Assembly: GCF_000302535.1 (NCBI RefSeq)
Contig: NC_018708.1
Coordinates: 1,736,001 to 1,800,000, forward strand
Length of the DNA stretch: 64,000 nt
Reading direction: 5' to 3'
Source: Acidovorax sp. KKS102
GTDB lineage: Bacteria > Pseudomonadota > Gammaproteobacteria > Burkholderiales > Burkholderiaceae_C
Below, in pieces: positions 20,483-29,285 of this stretch. Both the position numbers and the translations under genes were made by a program. The notes beneath the pieces were generated by a model. That model saw only the letters and a program-made list of their open reading frames with translations. It ran no database searches and was not told the DNA's origin. The first letter of the stretch is position 1; each line of letters opens with the position of its first letter.

Positions 20483-20505
20483 TCAGCACCCAGATTGGGT
20501 GCTGA
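20483..20505. promoter_or_regulatory. Inverted repeat upstream of the LysR gene, candidate operator
   Basis: TCAGCACCCA-GAT-TGGGTGCTGA is a perfect 10-bp palindrome with a 3-bp spacer. It lies 18 bp before the LysR start in the divergent promoter region. There is no T-tract, so it is not a terminator. Confidence 0.55.
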
Positions 20506-20657
20506 GGAATTCTCACACGGGCACCTCGGTTTGATTGTTGAGCTTTTGGAAACAGTGCGGTGGTGTTTGACCTGTTTATCAGAAAAGCCCAAGCCACTAC
20601 ATTTCATCCATCGTCAACCGATCCTCCACCTCATCACCTAACTACTGGGTACCTGCC

Positions 20658-21539
20658 ATGCAGCCCGACCACCCGTCCTCGTCCTCTTTGCCCACGCAGC
20701 CCGCTGCGGCGCCCGCCAAGGCGTCTGGTGCGGCTTCGTCCGTCTGCACCGATTCCACCATTGAGGTGGCCCAGGGGCAGGACGTGGCCGTGCGCATGTA
20801 TGGCCGCAAGAAGACCGGCCACACGTCGCCGGTGGTCGTGCACTTCCATGGTGGGGCCTTCATGTCGGGCGACCTGGACAACGGCTGCACGGTGGCCTCG
20901 CTGCTGGAGAGCGCCGGGGCGGTGGTGGTGTCGGTCGCTTATCCGCTCACGCCGTGTCCGCAGCCGGTGGACACGGGTTACGGGGTGCTCAAGTGGGTGC
21001 ACAAGCACCGCACCAAGCTTGGCGGGCAGGGCGCTGCCGTGTACCTGGCGGGCGAAGAAGCCGGGGGCAACCTGGCGGCGGCCGTGGCGCTGATGGCACG
21101 CGACCAGTCGCACCCTCCGCTGGCCGGGCAGATTCTGCTGTCGCCCATGCTGGACCCCTGCGTGGGCACCGCGTCGCTGCGCGAGGCCACGGGCGATTCC
21201 ACGGGCTGCAAGTGGACCGAAGGCTGGCGCAACTTTCTGCGCTGCCCGCGCGATGCCGAGCACCCCTATGCCGTGCCGGCCGGTGCACAGCGCCTGGCGG
21301 GGCTGCCACCCACGCTGATCCTGGTGGGCGACACCGACCCCATGCACGACGAGGCGCTGGCCTATGCGGCCCGGCTGGAGGCCGCCGGCCTGCCGGTCAC
21401 CCGCCATGTGTTCTCCAAGAACCCGCAATGGCCCGATGCCCTGCTGCAGACTGGCCCGCACGAATGTCCGTGTGCGGCGGGGGCGCAAGAGCAGTTCCGG
21501 CAGTTCTTTGCCGCCACGCGAAGTCCGGTGCCGTCCTGA
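20658..21539 (+). CDS. Alpha/beta hydrolase (HSL-like) lacking the catalytic serine
   Basis: The 293 aa protein resembles the hormone-sensitive-lipase family. HFHGGAF (about residues 62-68) is the oxyanion-hole motif, VGDTDPMHDEAL carries the acid residue, and the lengths between them fit. At the nucleophile elbow, however, the expected GDSAGGN reads GEEAGGN: the serine codon is GAA. The His-Gly-Phe motif near the C-terminus is also not clear (GPHECPC). The protein is thus probably not an ordinary esterase. It could be a pseudoenzyme, or bind a ligand. The N-terminal 25 residues are Ser/Ala/Pro-rich. It lies divergently from a LysR gene. Confidence 0.8.
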   Translation: MQPDHPSSSSLPTQPAAAPAKASGAASSVCTDSTIEVAQGQDVAVRMYGRKKTGHTSPVVVHFHGGAFMSGDLDNGCTVASLLESAGAVVVSVAYPLTPCPQPVDTGYGVLKWVHKHRTKLGGQGAAVYLAGEEAGGNLAAAVALMARDQSHPPLAGQILLSPMLDPCVGTASLREATGDSTGCKWTEGWRNFLRCPRDAEHPYAVPAGAQRLAGLPPTLILVGDTDPMHDEALAYAARLEAAGLPVTRHVFSKNPQWPDALLQTGPHECPCAAGAQEQFRQFFAATRSPVPS

Positions 21540-21709
21540 CGACGGCCCTGACACCTTCTCACACCCCTGACTGCTGCTGACCTCCACCCCCGTGGAGGCA
21601 GAGAAACGCGGGCTCTGCGCGAGCCCCATTCCCTTTTTGCACCTTGATTTCCGGCCTGGCGTGCCGGAGGGGAAGCGCTTGCCTGGCGTTGCCCGCTCCG
21701 CATGTCCTA

Positions 21710-21980
21710 AGAACCTGTTGAAAGTCTTTTTGGAGATTGCATTGGAATGCAATCGGGATGAGTGGATGCCTCGGATGCGCCGCATGGGCTCATGCCCATG
21801 CAAGCAACCGGGGCGTCCAATCGCCCGATTTCACTCCAACCCTGCGGGCAAGCATCTTGCCGGGCGGTCTGCGGCGTTGCGGCGCTTGCCAATAGCGCGG
21901 GCTATTGGCGGTGCACCGCGCCTTGCATTCCATCCCGGCAAGGTACTTGTGCAACTCCAAAAAGACTTTCAACAGGTTCT
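21710..21980 (+). mobile_element. 271-bp MITE-like structured element, copy A
   Basis: The element is bounded by perfect 26-bp terminal inverted repeats: AGAACCTGTTGAAAGTC onward at 21710-21735, and its complement at 21955-21980. The core (about 215 bp) is homologous to that of copy B at 37288-37020. It contains a hairpin GCCAATAGC/GCTATTGGC at 21888-21909 and a long helix between 21849-21864 and 21934-21949. It also has GCATGGGC/GCCCATGC. No transposase is encoded and no clear target duplication is seen. It sits upstream of the RND efflux operon. Confidence 0.85.
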
Positions 21981-22025
21981 AGGCCCACGTTAGCCATTCA
22001 AACAACACGGAGGAAAGAACACACC

Positions 22026-22094
22026 ATGCATGCATTCCTGATCACACCGGCCGGCGGCGACTGTCACAGCGCACCCGGCTGCACCGTCTTTTGA
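22026..22094 (+). CDS. 22-aa ORF with strong ribosome site, possible leader peptide
   Basis: ACGGAGGAAAGAACACACC precedes an ATG at 22026 that opens a 22-codon frame (MHAFLITPAGGDCHSAPGCTVF) ending at TGA 22094. The ribosome site is better than that of the efflux adaptor 190 bp downstream. It may be an uORF or leader peptide of the efflux operon, or the remains of a gene cut by the element just upstream. No function is claimed. Confidence 0.35.
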   Translation: MHAFLITPAGGDCHSAPGCTVF

Positions 22095-22280
22095 CGATGC
22101 CCCGCAGGCCGCCCTGGTGTTTGTCGCCGGGGTATTGACCTTTCCACCGTGTCATTGCCGAGACTGCATTCCGCCCCCCTTGCATTGACCCCTGCCGAGC
22201 GCAGCCCACAGGCGCCAGCGCACGGCAGACAAGTTTCACAGCGTGCTTCACAAGGGCACACCTACTGATCGAAAGTGACC

Positions 22281-23543
22281 ATGAACTTCCCATCCTTCTC
22301 CAAGTTCTCCCAGCGCCGCCCCCTGGGTCTGGCCACCGTTGCCACGGCCGTGACGGCCACCGTGGCGGCTGCCGTGCTGGTGTTCCAGGCACCCGTGGCT
22401 CAGGCAGATAGCGCCCCCCCCGCACCCCCTGCCATGCCGGTGTCGGTGGCTGCCGTGCTGCAAAAAGACATCGCCCTGTGGGACGAGTTCTCCGGCCGGT
22501 TGGAAGCCGTGCAGCGCGTGGACGTACGCCCCCGCGTCTCGGGTGCTGTGCAGGCCGTGCACTTCCGCGAAGGCTCGCTGGTCAAGCAGGGCGACCTGCT
22601 GGTGACCGTGGACCCGGCCCCCTACGCCGCCGAGGTGGACCGCGCTGAAGCCCAGGTGGTGGCCGCGCAGGCCCGCGTGTCGTACACCCGCAGCGAGCTG
22701 GAGCGTGCCACGCGCCTGCTCGACGAAAAAGCCATTGCCCAGCGCGAGCACGACGAGCGCCTGAACGCCCAGCGCGAGGCCGATGCCAACCTGCGTGCGG
22801 CCCAGGCTGCGCTGCAGACCGCCAAGCTGAACCTCTCGTACACCCAGGTGCGCGCCCCCGTGGCGGGCCGTGTGGGCCGCATCGAAGTCACCGTGGGCAA
22901 CCTGGTGGCGGCCGGTGCGGGCGCGCCCGTGCTGACCACGCTGGTGTCGGTGAGCCCCATCTATGCGAGCTTTGACACCGACGAGCAGATCGTTGTGAAG
23001 GCGCTGGCAGACCTGCAAAGCGGCTCCAAGGGCCACAGCGCCCGCCAGCTCATCGAGCGCATCCCCGTGCAGATGGGCACGGGCACCAGTGGCGGCACGC
23101 CCTACGCCGGTCGCCTGCAGCTCATCGACAACCAGGTCGATGCCAAGAGCGGTACCGTGCGCGTGCGCGCCGTGTTCGACAACGAAGATGGCTCGCTGAT
23201 CCCCGGCCAGTTTGCCCGCATCCGCATGGGCCAGGCCCGCAACACGCAGGCGCTGCTGATCAACGAGCGTGCCGTGGGCACCGACCAGAACAAGAAGTTC
23301 GTGATGGTGGTGGGCGAGGGCAACAAGGCCGAGTACCGCGAGGTCACCCTGGGCGCGCCGATTGACGGCCTGCGCGTGGTCACCTCGGGCCTCAAGGCGG
23401 GCGAGAACATCGTCGTCAACGGCCTGCAACGCGTGCGCCCCGGTGCCGTGGTCGCACCCCAGCCTGTGCCCATGACCGCCAAGGCCGAGATTGCGGGTGA
23501 TCGCAAGGAAGCCAAGAACAACAGCAAGTCGCCCGCCGCCTGA
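22281..23543 (+). CDS. RND efflux periplasmic adaptor (MFP) subunit
   Basis: The protein joins the inner-membrane RND pump to the outer-membrane channel. It has 420 aa: a signal peptide (ATVATAVTATVAAAVLVFQAPVAQA), a lipoyl half (VQRVDVRPRVSGAVQAVHFREGSLVKQGDLL), a helical hairpin (about residues 115-175), a second lipoyl half (LNLSYTQVRAPVAGRVGRIEV) and a beta-barrel/MP domain. It starts at ATG 22281, with a GTG two codons earlier. It is first of a three-gene operon (adaptor, pump 34 bp later, outer membrane factor) and resembles the MexE/AdeA-type branch. Substrates unknown. No adjacent TetR is seen. Confidence 0.93.
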   Translation: MNFPSFSKFSQRRPLGLATVATAVTATVAAAVLVFQAPVAQADSAPPAPPAMPVSVAAVLQKDIALWDEFSGRLEAVQRVDVRPRVSGAVQAVHFREGSLVKQGDLLVTVDPAPYAAEVDRAEAQVVAAQARVSYTRSELERATRLLDEKAIAQREHDERLNAQREADANLRAAQAALQTAKLNLSYTQVRAPVAGRVGRIEVTVGNLVAAGAGAPVLTTLVSVSPIYASFDTDEQIVVKALADLQSGSKGHSARQLIERIPVQMGTGTSGGTPYAGRLQLIDNQVDAKSGTVRVRAVFDNEDGSLIPGQFARIRMGQARNTQALLINERAVGTDQNKKFVMVVGEGNKAEYREVTLGAPIDGLRVVTSGLKAGENIVVNGLQRVRPGAVVAPQPVPMTAKAEIAGDRKEAKNNSKSPAA

Positions 23544-23577
23544 GCGTGCGAACCAGCGACGCAAGGAATTTGCATCC

Positions 23578-26500
23578 ATGAATCTGTCCCGCTTTTTCAT
23601 CGACCGCCCCATCTTCGCCGGGGTGCTGTCGGTGCTCATCTTCCTCGGGGGGCTGATTGCATTGCGCGGTCTGCCCATCTCCGAATACCCTGAAGTCGCG
23701 CCCCCCTCCGTGGTGGTGCGCGCACAGTATCCGGGCGCCAACCCCAAGGTGATCGCCGAGACCTTGGCCACGCCGCTGGAGGAGTCCATCAACGGTGTGG
23801 AAGGCATGCTCTACATGGGCAGCCAGGCCACCACCGACGGCGTGATGACGCTCACGGTGACGTTTGCCCTGGGCACCGACCCCGACAAGGCCCAGCAGCT
23901 GGTGCAGAACCGCGTCTCGCAGGCCGAGCCGCGCCTGCCCGAGGAAGTGCGCCGCCTGGGCGTGACGACCGTGAAGAGCGCGCCGGACTTGACCATGGTG
24001 GTCCACCTGGTCTCGCCCAACAACCGCTACGACATCGACTACCTGCGCAACTACGCGGTGCTCAATGTGAAGGACCGCCTTGCGCGTATCCAGGGCGTGG
24101 GCCAAGTGCAGATCTTCGGCGGCGGCGACTATTCCATGCGTGTGTGGCTGGACCCGCAGAAGGTCGCGCAGCGCGGCCTCTCGGCCAGCGATGTGGTCAC
24201 GGCCATCCGTGGCCAGAACGTGCAGGCTGCCGCCGGTGTGGTGGGCGCATCGCCCGGCCTGCCCGGCGTGGACCTGCAGCTGTCCATCAACGCGCAGGGC
24301 CGCCTGCAGACCGAAGAAGAGTTCGGCGACATCATCGTGAAGACCGGTGCTGATGGCGCCGTGACGCGCCTGCGCGACATTGCCCGACTGGAGCTGGGTG
24401 CGGCCGACTACTCGCTGCGCTCGCTGCTCAACAATGACCCGGCCGTGGGCATGGGCGTGTTCCAGGCCCCGGGCTCCAACGCGCTCGACATCTCGGCCAA
24501 CGTGCGCAAGACCATGGACGAGATCCAGAAGAACATGCCCGAAGGCGTGGAGTACCGCATTGCGTACGACCCCACGCAGTTCGTGCGCGCTTCCATCCAG
24601 TCCGTGATCCACACGCTGCTCGAAGCCATCGCGCTGGTGGTGCTGGTGGTGATTTTGTTCCTGCAGACTTGGCGTGCGTCCATCATCCCGCTGCTGGCCG
24701 TGCCGGTGTCGGTGGTGGGTACGTTTGCCGTGCTGCACCTGCTGGGCTTTTCGATCAATGCGCTTTCGCTGTTCGGCCTGGTGCTCGCCATCGGCATCGT
24801 GGTGGACGACGCCATCGTGGTGGTCGAGAACGTGGAGCGCAACATCGAGGCGGGCCTGACCCCGCGCGAGGCCACCTACCGCGCCATGCGCGAAGTCTCC
24901 GGCCCCATCATCGCCATCGCATTGGTGCTGGTGGCGGTGTTCGTGCCGCTGGCCTTCATCAGCGGCCTGACGGGCCAGTTCTACCGCCAGTTTGCGGTGA
25001 CGATTGCGATCTCCACGGTGATCTCGGCCATCAACTCGCTGACGTTGTCGCCCGCGCTGAGCGCCTTGCTGCTTAAGGGCCACGACGAGCCCAAGGACGC
25101 ACTCACGCGCGGCATGGACAAGGTGTTTGGCGGCTTGTTCCGTGGCTTCAACCGCATGTTCCATCGCGGCTCTGAAGCGTATAGCGGCGGTGTCAAGCGC
25201 GTCATCGGTCGCAAGGCGCTGATGTTCGTGATTTACCTCGCGCTGGTGGGTGCCACCATGGGCCTGTTCAAGATCGTGCCTGGCGGCTTCGTGCCCGCGC
25301 AGGACAAGCAGTACCTCATCGGCTTCGCGCAACTGCCCGACGGCGCCACGCTGGACCGCACCGAGAACGTGATTCGCCGCATGGGCGAGATCATGAAGGA
25401 GAACCCGAACGTCGAGGACGCGATTGCCTTCCCGGGCCTCTCGATCAACGGCTTCACCAACAGCTCCAACTCCGGCATCGTGTTCGCCACGCTCAAGCCC
25501 TTTGCCGAGCGCACCCGCGCCGACCAGAGCGGCGGCGCCGTGGCAGGCCAGCTGAACCACGCCTTTGGCAGCATCCAGGACGCGTTCATTGCCATGTTCC
25601 CGCCACCCCCAGTGGCGGGTCTGGGCACCACGGGCGGCTTCAAGCTGCAGATAGAAGACCGTGCGTCGCTGGGTTACGAAGCCATGGACAACGCCGTGAA
25701 GGCCTTCATGGGCAAGGCCTACCAGACGCCGGAACTCGCTGGCCTGTTCACCAGCTGGCAGGTCAACGTGCCGCAGCTGTACGCCAACATCGACCGCACC
25801 AAGGCGCGCCAGCTGGGCGTGCCGGTGACGGACATCTTCGACACGCTGCAGATCTACCTGGGCAGCCTGTACGCCAACGACTTCAACCAGTTTGGCCGCA
25901 CCTACAGTGTGCGCGTGCAGGCCGATGCGGCCTACCGGGCGCGGGCCGAAGACGTGGGCCTGCTCAAGGTGCGCTCCAGCACCGGCGAGATGGTGCCGCT
26001 GTCGGCGCTGATGAAGATGGAGCCGAGCTTTGGCCCGGAGCGCGCCATGCGCTACAACGGCTACTTGGCTGCTGACGTGAACGGCGGCCCCGCGCCCGGC
26101 TATTCATCGGGCCAGGCCCAGGCCGCCATCGAGCGCATCGCCAAAGAGACGCTGCCCCAGGGCATCACGTTTGAATGGACCGAGCTGACCTACCAGGAAA
26201 TCCTGGCGGGCAACTCTGCCGTGCTGGTGTTCCCGCTGGCCATCCTGCTGGTGTTCCTGGTGCTGGCCGCGCAGTACGAAAGCCTCACGCTGCCCATCGC
26301 CATCATCCTGATCGTGCCCATGGGCATCCTGGCCGCGATGACGGGCGTGTGGCTCACCAAGGGCGACAACAACGTGTTCACGCAGATCGGGCTCATCGTG
26401 CTGGTGGGGCTGTCGGCCAAGAACGCCATCCTGATCGTGGAGTTCGCGCGTGAGCTGGAGTTTGCCGGGCGTACCCCCGTGCAGGCCGCCATCGAGGCCA

Positions 26501-26811
26501 GCCGCCTGCGGCTGCGCCCCATCCTGATGACCTCGCTGGCGTTTGTGATGGGTGTGCTGCCCCTCGTGCTGTCCACCGGTGCGGGCGCCGAAATGCGCAG
26601 CGCCATGGGTGTGGCGGTGTTCGCCGGGATGATCGGGGTGACGGCCTTTGGCCTGTTCCTCACGCCCGTGTTCTATGTGCTACTGCGCAAGCTGGCGGGC
26701 AACCGCCCGCTGGTGGAGCATGGCGCGCATGTGGCGCCCATCTCGCACGCCCCAGGCACCGGTGGCACGGCCCACCCCGTGCTGGCCGCACCGCGCAAAG
26801 AGCACGAGTGA
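23578..26811 (+). CDS. RND multidrug efflux pump, HAE1 family
   Basis: The 1077 aa proton-driven transporter begins MNLSRFFIDRPIFAGVLSVLIFLGGLIAL, the classic HAE1 start, and has 12 TM segments in two halves. TM4 carries the proton-relay aspartates (GLVLAIGIVVDDAIVVVENVER). Periplasmic porter and docking domains follow TM1 and TM7. AAGGAATTTGCATCC precedes the ATG at 23578. Its length and sequence are closest to the MexF/AdeB-like group. It lies between the adaptor and outer-membrane-factor genes. The C-terminal tail is a 40-residue Pro/His-rich extension (HGAHVAPISHAPGTGGTAH). Confidence 0.95.
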   Translation: MNLSRFFIDRPIFAGVLSVLIFLGGLIALRGLPISEYPEVAPPSVVVRAQYPGANPKVIAETLATPLEESINGVEGMLYMGSQATTDGVMTLTVTFALGTDPDKAQQLVQNRVSQAEPRLPEEVRRLGVTTVKSAPDLTMVVHLVSPNNRYDIDYLRNYAVLNVKDRLARIQGVGQVQIFGGGDYSMRVWLDPQKVAQRGLSASDVVTAIRGQNVQAAAGVVGASPGLPGVDLQLSINAQGRLQTEEEFGDIIVKTGADGAVTRLRDIARLELGAADYSLRSLLNNDPAVGMGVFQAPGSNALDISANVRKTMDEIQKNMPEGVEYRIAYDPTQFVRASIQSVIHTLLEAIALVVLVVILFLQTWRASIIPLLAVPVSVVGTFAVLHLLGFSINALSLFGLVLAIGIVVDDAIVVVENVERNIEAGLTPREATYRAMREVSGPIIAIALVLVAVFVPLAFISGLTGQFYRQFAVTIAISTVISAINSLTLSPALSALLLKGHDEPKDALTRGMDKVFGGLFRGFNRMFHRGSEAYSGGVKRVIGRKALMFVIYLALVGATMGLFKIVPGGFVPAQDKQYLIGFAQLPDGATLDRTENVIRRMGEIMKENPNVEDAIAFPGLSINGFTNSSNSGIVFATLKPFAERTRADQSGGAVAGQLNHAFGSIQDAFIAMFPPPPVAGLGTTGGFKLQIEDRASLGYEAMDNAVKAFMGKAYQTPELAGLFTSWQVNVPQLYANIDRTKARQLGVPVTDIFDTLQIYLGSLYANDFNQFGRTYSVRVQADAAYRARAEDVGLLKVRSSTGEMVPLSALMKMEPSFGPERAMRYNGYLAADVNGGPAPGYSSGQAQAAIERIAKETLPQGITFEWTELTYQEILAGNSAVLVFPLAILLVFLVLAAQYESLTLPIAIILIVPMGILAAMTGVWLTKGDNNVFTQIGLIVLVGLSAKNAILIVEFARELEFAGRTPVQAAIEASRLRLRPILMTSLAFVMGVLPLVLSTGAGAEMRSAMGVAVFAGMIGVTAFGLFLTPVFYVLLRKLAGNRPLVEHGAHVAPISHAPGTGGTAHPVLAAPRKEHE

Positions 26812-26911
26812 TGCTTCTGACCACGGTGACAACAAACATCTTTGTAGCCCTCGCCACGTGCTCCGCGCTGCCAATTGCAGCGGGCGCAGCGGCCGGGGCA
26901 GGAGAACAACC

Positions 26912-28408
26912 ATGACCGATTTGCTTTTGACAAAAAACTCCACCGATGGAGCACTCGCAGTGCGCAAGCGCAGCCTGCTGGCACCCCTGGCCGCCGCCCT
27001 GGTGCTGGCCGGTTGCATGACCCAGCCCGTGGCCCCCGCGCCGCATGCGGGTGTGCCCGTGCCTACCAATTTCACGGCAGGTGGCGATGCACTGCCCACC
27101 GCCCCCTGGACCGTGGCCGCCCCCGCCGAGGCGCAGCCGCGCGGCGAGTGGTGGCTGGGCTTTCAAGATCCGGTGCTGGCCGACCTGGTGCAGCGTGCGG
27201 GCACGGCCAACACCAGCATCCAGCAGGCGGCAGCACGGCTGGCCGAGGCGCGTACGCTGCTGCGCTCTGCCGACGCCGCGCGCTCGGTGCAAGTGGGCGC
27301 ATCGGCGGGTGTGACGCGCCAGGCGGGCGCTGCCACCACGGGCAGCGCTGCCCCTGCCACGCTGGGTACGGCGGGGCTCAACGCCTCGTACGAGCTGGAC
27401 CTGTTTGGCCGCCTTTCGCAGACCAGCGACGCCGCGCGCCTGGACGCCCATGCGCGCGAAGCCCTGTTGCAAAGCACGCGCCTGATGGTGCAGGCCGACG
27501 TGGCGCAAACGTACCTGCAACTGCGCGCCGTGCAGGCCGAGCAGGTGCTGGTGCAAGAGAGCCTGGCCGCGTACCAGGACACCCTGCGCCTCACGCAGCG
27601 CCGCCTGCAGGCCGGCGATGTGGCCGAGCTGGACGTGGCCCGTGTGCAGACCGAGGTGGCGGCCACCGAGTCTGATGCCCTGGCCTTGCAGCGCCAGCAG
27701 GCCCTGCTCACCAACGCGCTGGCCGTTCTGGCGGGCGAGGTGGCCAGCGGCTTTGTGCTGCCGCCCGCGACGGGCGATGCCGCGTTGCCGGTGATCCCGC
27801 CCGGCGTGCCCGGCACGGTGCTGGCGCGCCGCCCCGATGTGTCGGCCGCACAAGCCGCTGTGCTGGCCGCGCAAGCCCGTGTGGGTGTGGCGCAGAAGGC
27901 GTGGTTCCCGGCCGTCACGCTCACCGGCAATGCGGGTCATGCGTCGCCCGAGTTGGGGGACCTGTTCAAGTGGTCGGCCCGAGCCTGGGGTGTGAGTGCG
28001 CTGCTGTCGCTGCCGATCTTTGACGGCGGCCAGCGCGATGCGCAGATCGTAGGCGCCAAGGCGCGCCTGGAGGCTGCGCTGGCGGACCACCGGGGGCAGG
28101 TGCTCAATGCGTTCCGTGATGTAGAGGATCAGCTGACCTCGCTGCGTTTGCTCTCCGGCCAGGCCGAGGCGCAAGGGCGGGCGGTGACGGCTGCGCGGCG
28201 GGCGACGCAGTTGTCGGATGTGCGGTATCGCAATGGGCTGGTGAGCCAGCTGGAGTTGCTGGACGCGCGGCGCAGCGAGTTGCGCAATCGGCGGCAGGAG
28301 TTGCAGGTGCGGACGGCGCAGTATGTGGCGACGGTGGGGTTGATTCGGGCGCTTGGGGGAGGGTGGGGGGATCAGCCGGCGGTGAAGATGGCTGCGGTGT
28401 CGCAGTAG
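26912..28408 (+). CDS. Outer membrane efflux lipoprotein (NodT family)
   Basis: This is the TolC-like channel partner of the upstream pump. The start is the ATG at 26912 after GCAGGAGAACAACC. The lipobox is VLAGC at residues 31-35 (ALVLAGCMTQP), so the mature protein is acylated. Two outer-membrane-efflux repeats follow with typical segments: WWLGFQDPVLADLVQRA, LNASYELDLFGRLS, RRPDVSAAQAAVLAAQARVGVAQKAWFP and FRDVEDQLTSLR. The 498 aa length fits NodT/OprM proteins. It is the last gene of the operon, followed by a large inverted-repeat region. Confidence 0.93.
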   Translation: MTDLLLTKNSTDGALAVRKRSLLAPLAAALVLAGCMTQPVAPAPHAGVPVPTNFTAGGDALPTAPWTVAAPAEAQPRGEWWLGFQDPVLADLVQRAGTANTSIQQAAARLAEARTLLRSADAARSVQVGASAGVTRQAGAATTGSAAPATLGTAGLNASYELDLFGRLSQTSDAARLDAHAREALLQSTRLMVQADVAQTYLQLRAVQAEQVLVQESLAAYQDTLRLTQRRLQAGDVAELDVARVQTEVAATESDALALQRQQALLTNALAVLAGEVASGFVLPPATGDAALPVIPPGVPGTVLARRPDVSAAQAAVLAAQARVGVAQKAWFPAVTLTGNAGHASPELGDLFKWSARAWGVSALLSLPIFDGGQRDAQIVGAKARLEAALADHRGQVLNAFRDVEDQLTSLRLLSGQAEAQGRAVTAARRATQLSDVRYRNGLVSQLELLDARRSELRNRRQELQVRTAQYVATVGLIRALGGGWGDQPAVKMAAVSQ

Positions 28409-28427
28409 CTTTTTTCGCGGATTTGGC

Positions 28428-28478
28428 TGCTTGCGCTAGTGGGATATGCGCTGGTAGCTATTGATTTTGTAGTGTTGG
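28428..28478 (-). repeat. Dispersed ~60 bp repeat, copy 3
   Basis: TTGCGCTAGTGGGATATGCG then CTGGTAGCTAT is the reverse orientation of copies 1 and 4. It forms the left outer arm of the nested inverted repeat. Confidence 0.8.
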
Positions 28479-29217
28479 TTTTTGTGCGCTGATTGAACCG
28501 CATGCCTCGGTTGAGGGCGGAGGCCGGGAGTCGCCCGGCGTGCGAGTAACTTTCTCTTGCTTCGCCAAAAGAAAGTCACCAAAGAAAAGGCGACCCCCAG
28601 TCTGCGACCCCTGCGCTTCGCTACGGGGCAAACCTGCGTCGTGTCGGTTGCGGGGTGCGCCGTGGAACTCGCTTTGCGCCTGCGGCGCGCCGCTCGGACA
28701 GCCACGGCGAGTCAGTTCACGAGGCATGGGCGCTTCGACGCCCATGCTCACCCCGCAACCGCCCCGCCGCAGGCGCAGCCAGCAGGGGTGGGAGCAGAAC
28801 ATCCAAACAGCCGGACATCCATTCGGGCCATCGCTGCGCTCGGCTCAAGTTGCGCAGCGCGTGGCGCTTGCGCCGGCGAGATGGGGCCGAGCGAAGCAAA
28901 GGCCCGTGTGGATGTTCTGTCCCCTTTGCCCCTCTGGATGCGCCGAGGAGCGCAGGGTTTGGCGGATCAGGGCTCGCGTGTGTCTGAGCGACGCGCAGCG
29001 GCGCGAGTTGAGCGAGACCCCGCCAAACCCGAGCACCGCAGGTTGCCCCGGAGCGAAGCGCAGGGGACGCAGCCAGTGGGGTCGCCCTTTCTTTGGTTCC
29101 TTTCTTTCGGCGACGCGAAAGAAAGGGACTCGCATGCCGGGCGACTCCCGGCCTCCGCCCTCCATCAAAGCATGCCGTTAACCGGGCACACAGTTCTTTG
29201 CATGGATGGTGGGCACT

Positions 29218-29280
29218 TCAAAAAGCATAGCTACCAGCGCATATCCCACTAGCGCTTGCGGCCAAAAAGGCTCAAAAACC
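29218..29280 (+). repeat. Dispersed ~60 bp repeat, copy 4
   Basis: CATAGCTACCAGCGCATATC then CCACTAGCGCTTGCGGCC and AAAAAGG. It is the best-preserved copy and an exact complement of copy 3 over about 30 bp. Confidence 0.82.
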
Positions 29281-29285
29281 CCCGC

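Larger units (their letters stand above)
28428..29280. repeat. Giant nested imperfect inverted repeat, ~850 bp, no gene
   Basis: The outer arms are two opposed copies of the dispersed 60-bp repeat (28428-28478 and 29218-29280). Inside lie opposed arms of about 140 bp (about 28499-28640 and 29030-29175). They share GGAGGCCGGGAGTCGCCCGG, paired pyrimidine/purine hairpins of the CTTTCTTTC/GAAAGAAAG type, and CCCTGCGCTTCGCT. Weaker complementarity continues inward toward a central hairpin ATGGGCG/CGCCCAT near 28724-28745. Open frames here are by-products of base composition. I see no gene. Confidence 0.8.

Noticed and set aside
21762..21980. Open frame in the element core (MDASDAPHGLMPMQ...), also present in copy B
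   Set aside because: The frame is similar in both copies only because the DNA core is conserved. It has no ribosome site and the C-terminal parts diverge. The paired changes fit base pairing, not coding.
28540..29252. Overlapping open frames of 110-230 codons between 28.5 and 29.3 kb
   Set aside because: They lie entirely in the palindromic repeat and are Arg/Pro/Ala-rich with no motif.
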